A stretch of DNA of 6,525 nt from an uncultured Bacteroidales bacterium (GTDB taxonomy: Bacteria > Bacteroidota > Bacteroidia > Bacteroidales > UBA932): contig CAKUVA010000047.1 of assembly GCA_934693135.1 (NCBI GenBank), forward strand, positions 1 through 6,525, written 5' to 3'. The notes beneath the pieces are model-generated. The model was not told the DNA's origin, searched no databases, and saw nothing but the letters and a program-made list of their open reading frames with translations. Shown here piece after piece: positions 1-6,178 of the stretch; position 1 is the stretch's first letter; each line of letters begins with the position of its first letter. A program made the translations under genes and the position numbers.

Positions 1-50
1 CAATCACGCCGATGGTACTGCGTAACAGTGGGAGAGTAGGTAGCCGCCGT
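1..50 (+). rRNA. rrf: 5S ribosomal RNA, 3' end (partial)
   Basis: The first ~50 bases match the conserved 3' third of bacterial 5S rRNA: CGCCGATGGTACTG followed by GGGAGAGTAGG and the closing GCCGCC strand of helix I. The 5' part lies outside the window. The wording fits Bacteroidales 5S genes. The mature end is estimated at about 48-51 from the helix I partner strand. A strong terminator follows about 30 bases later, so this is the last gene of an rRNA operon transcribed rightward. Confidence 0.9.
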
Positions 51-78
51 TTTAGTAAGTGCGAGGAGCACGAAGGGG

Positions 79-110
79 AGCCGGGTTAGTTCGCTAATCC
101 GGCTTTTTTT
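79..110 (+). terminator. Rho-independent terminator of the rRNA operon
   Basis: An 11-bp stem (79-89 pairing with 94-104, one G-T wobble) closes a TTCG tetraloop and is followed by seven T residues at 104-110. This is a textbook intrinsic terminator. It sits just past the 5S rRNA, in the right place to end rRNA transcription and shield the accessory DNA downstream from it. Confidence 0.88.
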
Positions 111-307
111 GTATATGAGATAAGAATTCTCTTTATTTTTTGTATTTTTGCAGAGTGAAGTTACGAAAAGAGTGTAATTTATTGGAAATGAGCGGAGGTT
201 AATTGCTCTTGATAGTAATAGGTTACGATTTAGTTAGTTATCTACTGCATTATTCCTCTGCACATTGCGTAACCTTCAAAGAACTCTTTGTATGCAAAAG
301 TAGCTAT
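111..307. other. Gene-free spacer between rRNA operon and gene remnant
   Basis: No convincing gene is seen. A 7-bp inverted repeat (GGTTACG 221-227, CGTAACC 268-274) and a short hairpin (CAAAG 277-281, CTTTG 286-290) could fold together. TATTTTTG at 143-150 (+) and TACTTTTG on the minus strand (296-303) resemble Bacteroidota -7 boxes, but neither has a clear -33 partner or leads into an open reading frame. A plus-strand open frame from a TTG at 203 has a GGAGG at 195-199 but runs into the IS and has no recognisable protein character. Confidence 0.5.
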
Positions 308-376
308 TTAATCCGAGATTTTGATATAAATTCCCGGATTTTTTATTCTCTCATTCATAAGTTTTTCCGTAAAAGC

Positions 377-383
377 TATTTTA
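377..383. repeat. Target site duplication, left copy
   Basis: TATTTTA directly precedes the left inverted repeat and recurs exactly after the right one. Seven bases lies within the range known for IS982-family duplications. Confidence 0.88.
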
Positions 384-403
384 ACGTGAGTTCGATATAA
401 GGA
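384..403 (+). repeat. Left terminal inverted repeat of the IS982 element
   Basis: ACGTGAGTTCGATATAAGGA is the exact reverse complement of the right end at 1435-1454. The match stops after 20 bp. Confidence 0.92.
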
Positions 404-404
404 A

Positions 405-1307
405 TCAGAACAAAGTAAGCTGATTGTCGAAAACGTATTCCAAAGAAATAGATGGTTTCTTAGGAAAGAAACAGTAAGCCGCAATAGCACTCAGGGCATT
501 GGTAATAAAGTTTGTGAACGACCTGTGCCTTGAGTGTTCTATTTGTGCGATATTCTTCAGCTCGTCATTGACAGACTCTACAAGAGCGCGTTTTCGCAGC
601 ATGATCTTGTCAGCGACAGACATAAGTGAATTTCTCATATTGCTCTTGACTTTTGTCACAAGCTGTATTCCGTTCATGAACAGGAACTCAAAGAGTTGTT
701 TGCCTATATATCCCTTGTCACCGCAGAGTTTTCCTTTGACATTCCCGATGAATGACTCCGAGTACAATGGCTCGCGGTCATCGACATTGCCGGGTGTGAA
801 CATGAAGCTCAGAATCTCGCCGCGATCATTTATTATCAGGTGCAGCTTGAAACCGAAGAACCATCCCATTGAACATTTGCCACGTTCCGCCAATCCCTTG
901 AATGTCTTATGTATTGGAATCCGCTGGTGCTTGCAGACTCTGAGCGGAGTGGAATCAACATAGGCAACTCCGGTGCACGTTCCCAACAGAACTTCCTTGA
1001 TGAACATAGTCAAATGCAGAACCACTGATTTCTGTAATTCCACGAAACGGTTATATGATACGGTTTGCGGAAACAGGTGTCGCATATGCTTGCACACATA
1101 CTGCGTATAAAAGTGTTTGAGGCATCTGAATCCCTTGCTGTGGAATAGTATGAGGATTGTAATCACCTCGGCTTCCGAGAGTTTGCAGGACTTGTTCCGA
1201 TGCTTTTTACCGTCAGCTATCTGATGTTTCTTCAGCTCTGATGAAAAATACTTGCAAAAGTCGTCTGCGATACAGAAAATTTCCGTAATTTTGTCTTCGG
1301 TAATCAT
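405..1307 (-). CDS. IS982-family transposase (DDE)
   Basis: A 300-aa protein that catalyses excision and insertion of the surrounding element. The N-terminal ~110 residues form a basic, helical, presumably DNA-binding region. The DDE catalytic core follows: D118 in YVDSTPLRVC, D197 in LCGDKGYIGKQL, and E244 in VESVNDELK with the usual lysine seven residues later (K251). Spacing and motif wording are typical of IS982 and its Porphyromonas/Bacteroides relatives. Length is normal for the family and no frameshift is seen. The ATG at 1305-1307 is the start; there is no clear Shine-Dalgarno site, as is common in Bacteroidota. A hairpin lies between the right inverted repeat and the gene and may block incoming transcription. 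Confidence 0.95.
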   Translation of the reverse strand: MITEDKITEIFCIADDFCKYFSSELKKHQIADGKKHRNKSCKLSEAEVITILILFHSKGFRCLKHFYTQYVCKHMRHLFPQTVSYNRFVELQKSVVLHLTMFIKEVLLGTCTGVAYVDSTPLRVCKHQRIPIHKTFKGLAERGKCSMGWFFGFKLHLIINDRGEILSFMFTPGNVDDREPLYSESFIGNVKGKLCGDKGYIGKQLFEFLFMNGIQLVTKVKSNMRNSLMSVADKIMLRKRALVESVNDELKNIAQIEHSRHRSFTNFITNALSAIAAYCFFPKKPSISLEYVFDNQLTLF

Positions 1308-1377
1308 GATATAAATTCTTGTAAATCTTGTAATTAGTCACTATAAATTTACGGATTTTATCTGAGATTACCAAGAA

Positions 1378-1412
1378 AATCAGCCACTTAGTTTGATGCT
1401 AAATGGCTGATT
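1378..1412. terminator. Hairpin inside the IS, upstream of the transposase
   Basis: A 14-bp stem with a single mismatch (1378-1391 with 1399-1412) closes a 7-base loop. T-rich sequence flanks it on both strands: TGTTTTATT follows on plus, TTTCTT on minus. It lies between the right inverted repeat and the transposase start. Such a structure could stop read-through from flanking genes into the transposase, a known way ISs limit their activity; it could also be only a structural element. Confidence 0.45.
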
Positions 1413-1434
1413 GTTTTATTATTGTAACTGTAAA

Positions 1435-1454
1435 TCCTTATATCGAACTCACGT
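1435..1454 (-). repeat. Right terminal inverted repeat of the IS982 element
   Basis: Exact reverse complement of 384-403 over 20 bp. This is the end upstream of the transposase. Confidence 0.92.
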
Positions 1455-1461
1455 TATTTTA
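1455..1461. repeat. Target site duplication, right copy
   Basis: TATTTTA directly follows the right inverted repeat. Counting only one copy restores the interrupted minus-strand reading frame. Confidence 0.88.
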
Positions 1462-1569
1462 TCTATCGGTGCACCATCGACCAAAACAAGTTTTAGACGT
1501 GTGCCGACTATCGCATAGCTGGAGAAAAGGATATCCCTCACGCCTAAACGATGTTTAGACAGATGATGC

Positions 1570-1780
1570 AATGCCCCTTTCTTTTGTGGCTATGCCAAGA
1601 GGTGCTTTTATGGGTTTTCTGATGGTTTTTCTTTTTTGCTGTTCATTTGTACCGAAACGGAAAGTATGCCGAGTGTGTTAGCTTGCCCCATGCATGAAGC
1701 AAGCGGCCACACACAGCCGGGCAAACCGGGCAGAATGACTGTTGCCGTCCGGCTGAACAAGTTCCGTCGGATCGGAAACA
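1570..1780. repeat. Direct repeat, copy A (about 210 bp)
   Basis: Repeats 5965-6178 in the same orientation at about 85% identity by hand alignment. An identical 41-bp block stands at the left end (1570-1610) and an identical ~30-bp block at the right end (1751-1780). The left block contains a small hairpin, TGGC-TAT-GCCA. The copies differ in length by 3 bases. Similarity stops sharply at both ends. Copy A touches the gene remnant on its left. On the minus strand both copies hold two matching frames: one of 57/58 codons (1608-1781 here) and one of 35 codons (1678-1785 here; 6076-6183 in copy B). Confidence 0.88.
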
Positions 1781-1781
1781 T
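1608..1781 (-). CDS. Hypothetical 57-aa protein in repeat A (doubtful)
   Basis: ATG at 1779-1781 to TAA at 1608-1610. The start of the frame, FPIRRNLFSR, is identical in repeat B, and the last residues KKEKPSENP match KKEKSSETP there; the middle diverges. Between the copies the net length difference is exactly one codon and the stop is kept, which is mild evidence that this frame was once under selection. Amino-acid changes are frequent, and the copies also conserve a second, shorter frame, so non-coding conservation is an equally good reading. No family is recognised and no promoter is seen directly upstream. Confidence 0.25.
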   Translation of the reverse strand: MFPIRRNLFSRTATVILPGLPGCVWPLASCMGQANTLGILSVSVQMNSKKEKPSENP

Positions 1782-1885
1782 TCATTCTGCCTATATGGCA
1801 CAGAGCAACATCTGGTTTCCATAACAGGCGGCTCACCTCGTCCCAGAACAGTGACTACCCTTTACCTCTTGAAAATACCCTACTA

Positions 1886-1917
1886 TTGTACAGTTCGCCT
1901 CCGTAATCGTACCTTTG
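1886..1917 (+). promoter_or_regulatory. Candidate Bacteroidota promoter facing the 3' end of the helicase gene
   Basis: TTG at 1886-1888 and TACCTTTG at 1910-1917 are 21 bases apart, a good fit to the Bacteroidota -33/-7 pattern. Transcription would start near 1924 and run rightward, antisense to the helicase gene. No convincing plus-strand gene lies downstream. A hairpin at 1964-1978 would be early in the transcript. Confidence 0.35.
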
Positions 1918-1957
1918 ACGTATCCGATAAGGTGGACAGTGCTAGTTGTACGAAGAG

Positions 1958-2089
1958 CTAAACGTAGTGCTCCACTACAAAGGATTTGACGAAAGACATT
2001 CTTTGATCGCGCGGGTGATAGGCAATATATTTCCAGCCCATGCCATTCCTGCCTGGCATCAGCATGACTAAATCGGTGGACATAATCAT
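1958..2089 (-). CDS. Hypothetical 43-aa ORF downstream of the helicase gene (doubtful)
   Basis: ATG at 2087-2089 preceded by AAGG, ending at TAG (1958-1960). It starts 39 bases after the helicase stop and is in the same frame as the helicase, so it would be read as the last gene of the operon. The product contains NGMGWKYIAYHP and FVKSFVVEHYV; no domain, signal or membrane segment is apparent. It overlaps a longer stop-free frame, and both may be decayed coding DNA. Confidence 0.25.
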   Translation of the reverse strand: MIMSTDLVMLMPGRNGMGWKYIAYHPRDQRMSFVKSFVVEHYV

Positions 2090-2128
2090 CCTTAATCGTT
2101 TCGAGCCATTACATAGATTAATTTGTCC

Positions 2129-3790
2129 TTATGAAATATTAATAGGCTTGCCTTCAAACTTGATTCGGTTTTCTGCACTTAGAGTAGGTACATTGATAAA
2201 CAATCGTTTAATCGCACGACTGGCAGCTACATAATATACGCGATGCGCATTGTTACCATTCAGATCTGGTGTCAGCAAGAATTCTATGTCATCTTCTTCT
2301 TTCAGAACGACAAACACGTTATCATACTCCTCTCCTTTTGACTTATGGATAGTCTTATGCTTGTCGTTTGAATCACCATACTTCACCCCAAGGGCAGCAT
2401 CGGCATATGTATGGTTCATGTAGAAATCCTTAATTGTTTTCTTTTTTATCTTAGGCATCTTGACATGTAAATCATTCACTATAAAATTGTAGAAATCCAT
2501 CACACTTCCGTCTTTGTAATCCTTATAGCCATTCAGCAAGTGTCTTAGAAGCACAATAGTTAGTGACCTTTCGCGATCTATAATGTCTAACTGATGCCAA
2601 GCATTTCGCAAGTCGTTCATTCTTGTGTATTCCACGGCTTTTATCAACGCCTTTATCACCATCTGACGCTCGACGTTGCTGTCAAAATCCATCTCTAATA
2701 TTTTCTCAGCCTCGCGCATCCCATTCTTATTACGCATCGAATTAGCAAGTACGTTTTGAAAGGCAAGCGATTGAATTTCGTCAGTCCCACTTTTTTCTAT
2801 GCTCTGTTGGTAACAATTAAGCATGTCGCCTACAAGCAATTCTGGCACCATCCCTTCTGACCCATTCAGCCAGTCTTGCGAGAAATCAGCCCTAATGGTA
2901 TTCAGCAATTTTATTATTTGCTTCGTACTACGTCTATTCCCTCGTATCTCATACTCCTGTATCCCAGGAACAACGAAATTGTTAAATTGCTGCACTGTAG
3001 CACCGAGAAAGTCATAGATTGATTGAGCTTTGTCGCCAGCCACACCCACAATCACCCCTTCATTGCCTAGTTGTGCCAAAAAGTCAACCACAAAAGGAAT
3101 TGTATCTTGAAACTCATCTACAAAAATATATGGGTATCTAGCCTTTATCAATTTGAATATGTTGGAGTATCTCGAAAGCAAAATATAGGAAAAATATAAA
3201 ATGTCATCAAAAGACATATACCCTCCACTCCATAGCCATCTTTTGAATTCCATATACCAGTCATTACCTACATATCGCTTGCCACTTTTTAGTTCATAGG
3301 TCTGTGGGTAATTGGGTTTGTAATGTTTGTACTCATGGTTTTCATAACGCCACATGGCTTTCGTCAAGCCTTTCAGATAGATTTTGGCATCTAACCATGA
3401 TTTACCAATACGCTTTAATACGATTGCAGCTGTTCCTTCTGATTTAAAATTAGAGTCATCTATAACCACGAGATCGTCCAACTTCAGCCCGAAATCTTTA
3501 GATACCAGATGAATATAGGGTTTTACCACATTGGCATACAAAAAACTGTGAATTGTACATACCTCAACTACGTCATTCCCTATATCCAGACGTGATGTAA
3601 TGGTATCGGTACCCACGTTGGTATAGGTAATACAAGCCACCTTTTTCACCACATCAAGTTTGTTACTGTTTGACACTACATTCTTGATATGACTTATCAA
3701 CCAATGCGTCTTTCCTGCACCAGGCCCAGCACTCACCTTAAACGGTTCGTCTATAGGTATGGTTTGTTCTGATGTTATGATAATAGCCAT
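2129..3790 (-). CDS. gajB: UvrD/PcrA-like SF1 helicase, Gabija GajB-type
   Basis: A 553-aa superfamily 1A helicase with all core motifs in order: motif I AGPGAGKT (21-28), Ia CITYTNVGTD (53-62), Ib TIHSF (79-83), II VDEFQDT (224-230), III GDKAQSIYDFLGA (252-264), IV GNRRSTKQI (284-292), V HKSKGEEYDNVFVV (482-495) and VI YYVAASRAIKRL (519-530). Walker A lysine 27 and the D225-E226 pair are intact, so an active ATPase is expected. It is shorter than UvrD (~720 aa) and near GajB size (~500 aa), with a reduced accessory region. It overlaps the upstream OLD nuclease gene by 16 bp, implying translational coupling. In studied Gabija systems GajB binds GajA and acts on DNA ends, hydrolysing nucleotides. 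The helicase assignment is firm; the defence role rests on the gene pairing. Confidence 0.9.
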   Translation of the reverse strand: MAIIITSEQTIPIDEPFKVSAGPGAGKTHWLISHIKNVVSNSNKLDVVKKVACITYTNVGTDTITSRLDIGNDVVEVCTIHSFLYANVVKPYIHLVSKDFGLKLDDLVVIDDSNFKSEGTAAIVLKRIGKSWLDAKIYLKGLTKAMWRYENHEYKHYKPNYPQTYELKSGKRYVGNDWYMEFKRWLWSGGYMSFDDILYFSYILLSRYSNIFKLIKARYPYIFVDEFQDTIPFVVDFLAQLGNEGVIVGVAGDKAQSIYDFLGATVQQFNNFVVPGIQEYEIRGNRRSTKQIIKLLNTIRADFSQDWLNGSEGMVPELLVGDMLNCYQQSIEKSGTDEIQSLAFQNVLANSMRNKNGMREAEKILEMDFDSNVERQMVIKALIKAVEYTRMNDLRNAWHQLDIIDRERSLTIVLLRHLLNGYKDYKDGSVMDFYNFIVNDLHVKMPKIKKKTIKDFYMNHTYADAALGVKYGDSNDKHKTIHKSKGEEYDNVFVVLKEEDDIEFLLTPDLNGNNAHRVYYVAASRAIKRLFINVPTLSAENRIKFEGKPINIS

Positions 3791-5820
3791 GTTAAAGCGT
3801 CAACAATATATTGGGGAACGTGGAACTCTTTTCTATCTGCTGCTGGTTCCTCCAGATTAGCCATAAGCGCCACGTTTAGTTCCAGCGCATTGCTACCTTT
3901 TGAAACAGAGTTCAAATAACGTGATGCAAGTAAGGCTTTTCGTTTTTCTTCATCCGTCCACCCCGATGCACCTATGGATGTCTTGATACGGGTATTAGCC
4001 TCACTGTTTCGCATTTTACTCATCATTTTGTTCACATCCCGTTCTGCCATCATTGCTTTTATTTCCTTCAAGTTGGAAACAGAGTTAGTCAGCAACAGTT
4101 CACAATCGGGGTTTTCACGCATTATGTCATACTCCAGCGTTTTTCCATATGTCACATCTTGCCTATAGAACCTAATATTGGGATGGGTTGCATATTTAGC
4201 TACCACAGCATCCGCATGATGCTTATAGTCGTAGTTATCTGTATCTATATTGTACTCGTATGGGTAGCAGGCTTCGTATTCCTCATCAGGTCCGTTCTTT
4301 TTCCGGCAGGGGTCAACGTCAGTTAGACAGACTATTTTTTTGTTGATGGTGTATGGATTGTTCGTATCAAACAACTTTAGGAAGTGGTTGAAATAACGCC
4401 CACCCATATTCACCACCAGCACATGCTCATCTGTAAGGCTCTTATTCAAATATCTAGCAAAGACAGGGAGCAACAATTCCTCTGCAACGCCCTCAACGAA
4501 TATCAATTTGTTGGCAAAGAACATATCCGCCTTGGTTGCATCCAGAAATCTTTGAACGTATTGCTTGGATACCATATCATCCGCATTATCTTCTCGATAA
4601 ATGACACGTGGATATCCAACATTAATCTGCCCTAATACAGGTGAAGTTAGACAAATCAAGTCATCCAGTTTCACAGCTGAAGCAATCTGGGTAGAATGTG
4701 AAGTCATGAATATCTGGCGTACATGTCCATTGGCTTTATTGTCCTGTAGAAACTGTAGGAACTTGTACTGCATAGCTGGATGCAAATGTGCTTCACATTC
4801 TTCCACAGCAAGGAATGAGAGAACCTTTGCATTGCGTTTCATATAGGTGATGTTACTGTCCGCCTGCATCTTTGCAAGCAAAAGCGACATATAAATTAGA
4901 TTGTTATAGCCTAACCCATTATACGTTGCGGGTACTTCTATACCAACAGCATACTTGATAATCATTCTTAATACTGCAAACATCTCATTCTCCGTAACCT
5001 CTCCATCAAAATCTGGCACGGCTCCGTTGAATGTTGCGCCTGTATCGAGTGCGTACTTCAGAAACACGTTTTTGCCATTCTGCAACCTGTCTTGTAAAAT
5101 TTTCATCAGTGGACCAGACTGCATGGCAAAAGCCTCTCTTAAGGCTTTCAATTCTCCCTTTATATCATCCTCTGTCTTTGTACTATCATTCTTAACCGAG
5201 TAATCAATAAAGAAGTTCAGCACATCCCTAAGGAGCGGATTATAACCGGCGTATAGGTCGTGACTGACATCACGAATGGCATCAAGAAACTGGAAATCAA
5301 TCTGTCCCAAAGCATCATTGACGTTGACACCTGCAGCCGGATTACCTCCAGAGCGATTGCTCCTGTAGAGTCTGATGTAGTCATGATCTATGATTTTCCA
5401 TATTTCCTTAGCGGTGGTTGCGCCAGCAACATCTGCTTTATAGTTCTCCTCTTGTGCCTCAGCCAATTTAAACTCGTAATTCAATTCTGCCTCTTCACTT
5501 AATGCTGGATCTGTCATCATACCGGAGAACAGCCCCATTTCGGCAGAATCCAGAGCTTCACCCTCGCTTCTATGGAGGACAAGTGTTATTTGGATACGCG
5601 GTGACTGCAGTTGAAGTGTTGCTACATCTGTTTCATAAAATAAGTCACTCGTACACAACCTATGACCGTCACTATAGCCAAGCACTAACCCCATAGCACG
5701 AAGCAGGTTGCTTTTTCCTGTATTATTATGTCCGATTATGACATTTACTCCTTCGTGGAAGGGAACCGAAGCAACCTTGAAGTTTCGGAAGTTTGAAATT
5801 TTAATCTCCTTAATATACAT
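3775..5820 (-). CDS. gajA: OLD-family ATPase/TOPRIM endonuclease, Gabija GajA-type
   Basis: A 681-aa protein. The N-terminal ABC-type ATPase has Walker A GHNNTGKSN (30-38), a signature-like stretch around 302-306 (GLGYN), Walker B LAVEECEAHLHP (337-348) and the H-loop TSHSTQIA (373-380). The C-terminal TOPRIM nuclease has LIFVEGVAEELLLPVF (439-454, E443), VNMGGRYF (470-477), the metal-binding LTDVDP (499-504, D501 and D503), and the late KG-x-x-A motif at 641. Residues 50-300 include a helical insertion. Known GajA proteins (~580 aa) nick DNA and are held off by NTPs; this one is about 100 residues longer. Start choice: the frame also opens at a TTG (5854-5856), but that codon lies inside the -7 box, so the ATG at 5818-5820 (MYIKEIKISNFRNF, the usual OLD opening) is chosen. 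It is the first gene of the operon. A lone class of OLD nuclease is the alternative; the adjacent UvrD gene argues for Gabija. Confidence 0.9.
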   Translation of the reverse strand: MYIKEIKISNFRNFKVASVPFHEGVNVIIGHNNTGKSNLLRAMGLVLGYSDGHRLCTSDLFYETDVATLQLQSPRIQITLVLHRSEGEALDSAEMGLFSGMMTDPALSEEAELNYEFKLAEAQEENYKADVAGATTAKEIWKIIDHDYIRLYRSNRSGGNPAAGVNVNDALGQIDFQFLDAIRDVSHDLYAGYNPLLRDVLNFFIDYSVKNDSTKTEDDIKGELKALREAFAMQSGPLMKILQDRLQNGKNVFLKYALDTGATFNGAVPDFDGEVTENEMFAVLRMIIKYAVGIEVPATYNGLGYNNLIYMSLLLAKMQADSNITYMKRNAKVLSFLAVEECEAHLHPAMQYKFLQFLQDNKANGHVRQIFMTSHSTQIASAVKLDDLICLTSPVLGQINVGYPRVIYREDNADDMVSKQYVQRFLDATKADMFFANKLIFVEGVAEELLLPVFARYLNKSLTDEHVLVVNMGGRYFNHFLKLFDTNNPYTINKKIVCLTDVDPCRKKNGPDEEYEACYPYEYNIDTDNYDYKHHADAVVAKYATHPNIRFYRQDVTYGKTLEYDIMRENPDCELLLTNSVSNLKEIKAMMAERDVNKMMSKMRNSEANTRIKTSIGASGWTDEEKRKALLASRYLNSVSKGSNALELNVALMANLEEPAADRKEFHVPQYIVDALTWLLS

Positions 5821-5853
5821 ATTATATTCTTTGCCAAAACATAGTTTTCTCCA

Positions 5854-5861
5854 CAAAATTA
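5854..5861 (-). promoter_or_regulatory. Candidate -7 box of the gajAB promoter
   Basis: On the minus strand this reads TAATTTTG, a match to TAnnTTTG. It stands 33 bases before the chosen ATG, giving a short leader of about 27 bases. No clear -33 element is seen, so strength is uncertain or an activator may be needed. An inverted repeat lies just upstream. Confidence 0.45.
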
Positions 5862-5886
5862 CTAATAAACCAGGAGATTAAGATAA

Positions 5887-5942
5887 TATCGACATGATTT
5901 TTTCACCTTAATTTAGTCGTTTTTGGGGGATATTCGTCGATA
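5887..5942. promoter_or_regulatory. Possible operator: spaced inverted repeat upstream of gajA
   Basis: TATCGAC (5887-5893) and GTCGATA (5936-5942) are perfect 7-bp complements 42 bases apart, with an extra GTCG near 5916-5919. The near arm falls about where a -33 element would be. Such spacing can suit a looping regulator, but a chance match is quite possible and no regulator gene is in view. Confidence 0.18.
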
Positions 5943-5964
5943 CACGGTACTTATGTACTATTGT

Positions 5965-6178
5965 AATGCCCCTTTCTTTTGTGGCTATGCCAAGAGGTGC
6001 TTTTACGGGGTTTCAGATGATTTTTCTTTTTTCGTTGTTCCTTTTGCCGGAAGCGGAAAGTAAATGCAGAGTGTGTCAGCCCGCTCCATGAATGAAACAG
6101 GCAGCCACACACAACCGGACAAACCGGGAAGAATGATTGTTGCCACCCGGCTGAACAAGTTCCGTCGGATCGGAAACA
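5965..6178. repeat. Direct repeat, copy B (about 214 bp)
   Basis: Second copy of the repeat at 1570-1780, same orientation, 4.4 kb to the right. Both terminal blocks are identical to those of copy A. Copy B lies between the gajAB promoter region on its left and the basic small reading frame on its right, so together the copies bracket the defence operon. Unlike copy A, its 58-codon minus frame joins an upstream frame that has its own promoter candidate. Confidence 0.88.

Larger units (their letters stand above)
384..1454 (-). mobile_element. Complete IS982-family insertion sequence (1071 bp)
   Basis: The element is bounded by perfect 20-bp terminal inverted repeats and flanked by an exact 7-bp target duplication, TATTTTA. 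It holds one transposase gene on the minus strand whose stop codon begins one base inside the left inverted repeat. Length of about 1.07 kb, single-ORF layout and the transposase family all agree with IS982. Perfect ends, a perfect duplication and an intact gene suggest a recent insertion by an element that may still be active. I do not assign a named isoform. Confidence 0.93.
308..1568 (-). pseudogene. C-terminal remnant of an unrecognised gene, split by an IS982 insertion
   Basis: On the minus strand, codons from 1568 to 1455 continue after the IS at 376-308 in one frame and end at TAA (308-310). Joined without the IS and one target copy they give 60 codons. The protein looks natural, with a hydrophobic strand (VGTRLKLVLVDG) before the break and NPGIYIKISD at the C-terminus. 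I do not recognise the family. At its right edge the frame meets direct repeat A at 1569/1570 and hits a TAG inside the repeat, so the 5' part of the gene is missing. The remnant therefore carries two lesions: loss of its 5' end at the repeat boundary, and the IS insertion at codons 36-38 of what remains. It converges on the rRNA operon and may be an original chromosomal neighbour; that is inference. Confidence 0.6.
1782..2128. other. Region between repeat A and the helicase gene: no firm gene
   Basis: About 350 bp following the helicase stop codon. On the minus strand it holds a 43-codon ATG-started frame (1958-2089) and an overlapping 91-codon stop-free frame (2108-1833) that lacks any ATG, GTG or TTG start. 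Neither resembles a family I know. Hairpins are seen at 1964-1978 (GTAGTG-CTC-CACTAC) and 2041-2058 (TGCCA/TGGCA). No clear intrinsic terminator ends the gajAB operon here. Confidence 0.4.

Noticed and set aside
310..347. Terminator-like AATCCG/CGGATT hairpin followed by TTTTTATT on plus
   Set aside because: The stem is only 6 bp with a 19-base loop, and it overlaps the last codons of the reconstructed gene remnant; AT-rich chance is likely.
203..400. Plus-strand 65-codon frame starting at TTG after a GGAGG
   Set aside because: The start is TTG, Bacteroidota rarely rely on Shine-Dalgarno sites, it runs into the IS, and the opposite strand holds the better-looking gene remnant.
455..472. GTTTCTT/AAGAAAC hairpin near the 3' end of the transposase gene
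   Set aside because: It falls inside the coding sequence and has no T tract on the coding strand; no function is apparent.
499..963. 154-codon plus-strand open frame
   Set aside because: It lies antisense within the transposase gene, whose catalytic motifs are on the other strand; the frame is a shadow.
1636..1824. Plus-strand frames within the repeats (also 6064-6270)
   Set aside because: The part shared by both copies includes RLNKFRRIG only because the DNA there is identical. The minus-strand frame with an exact one-codon length difference is the better candidate.
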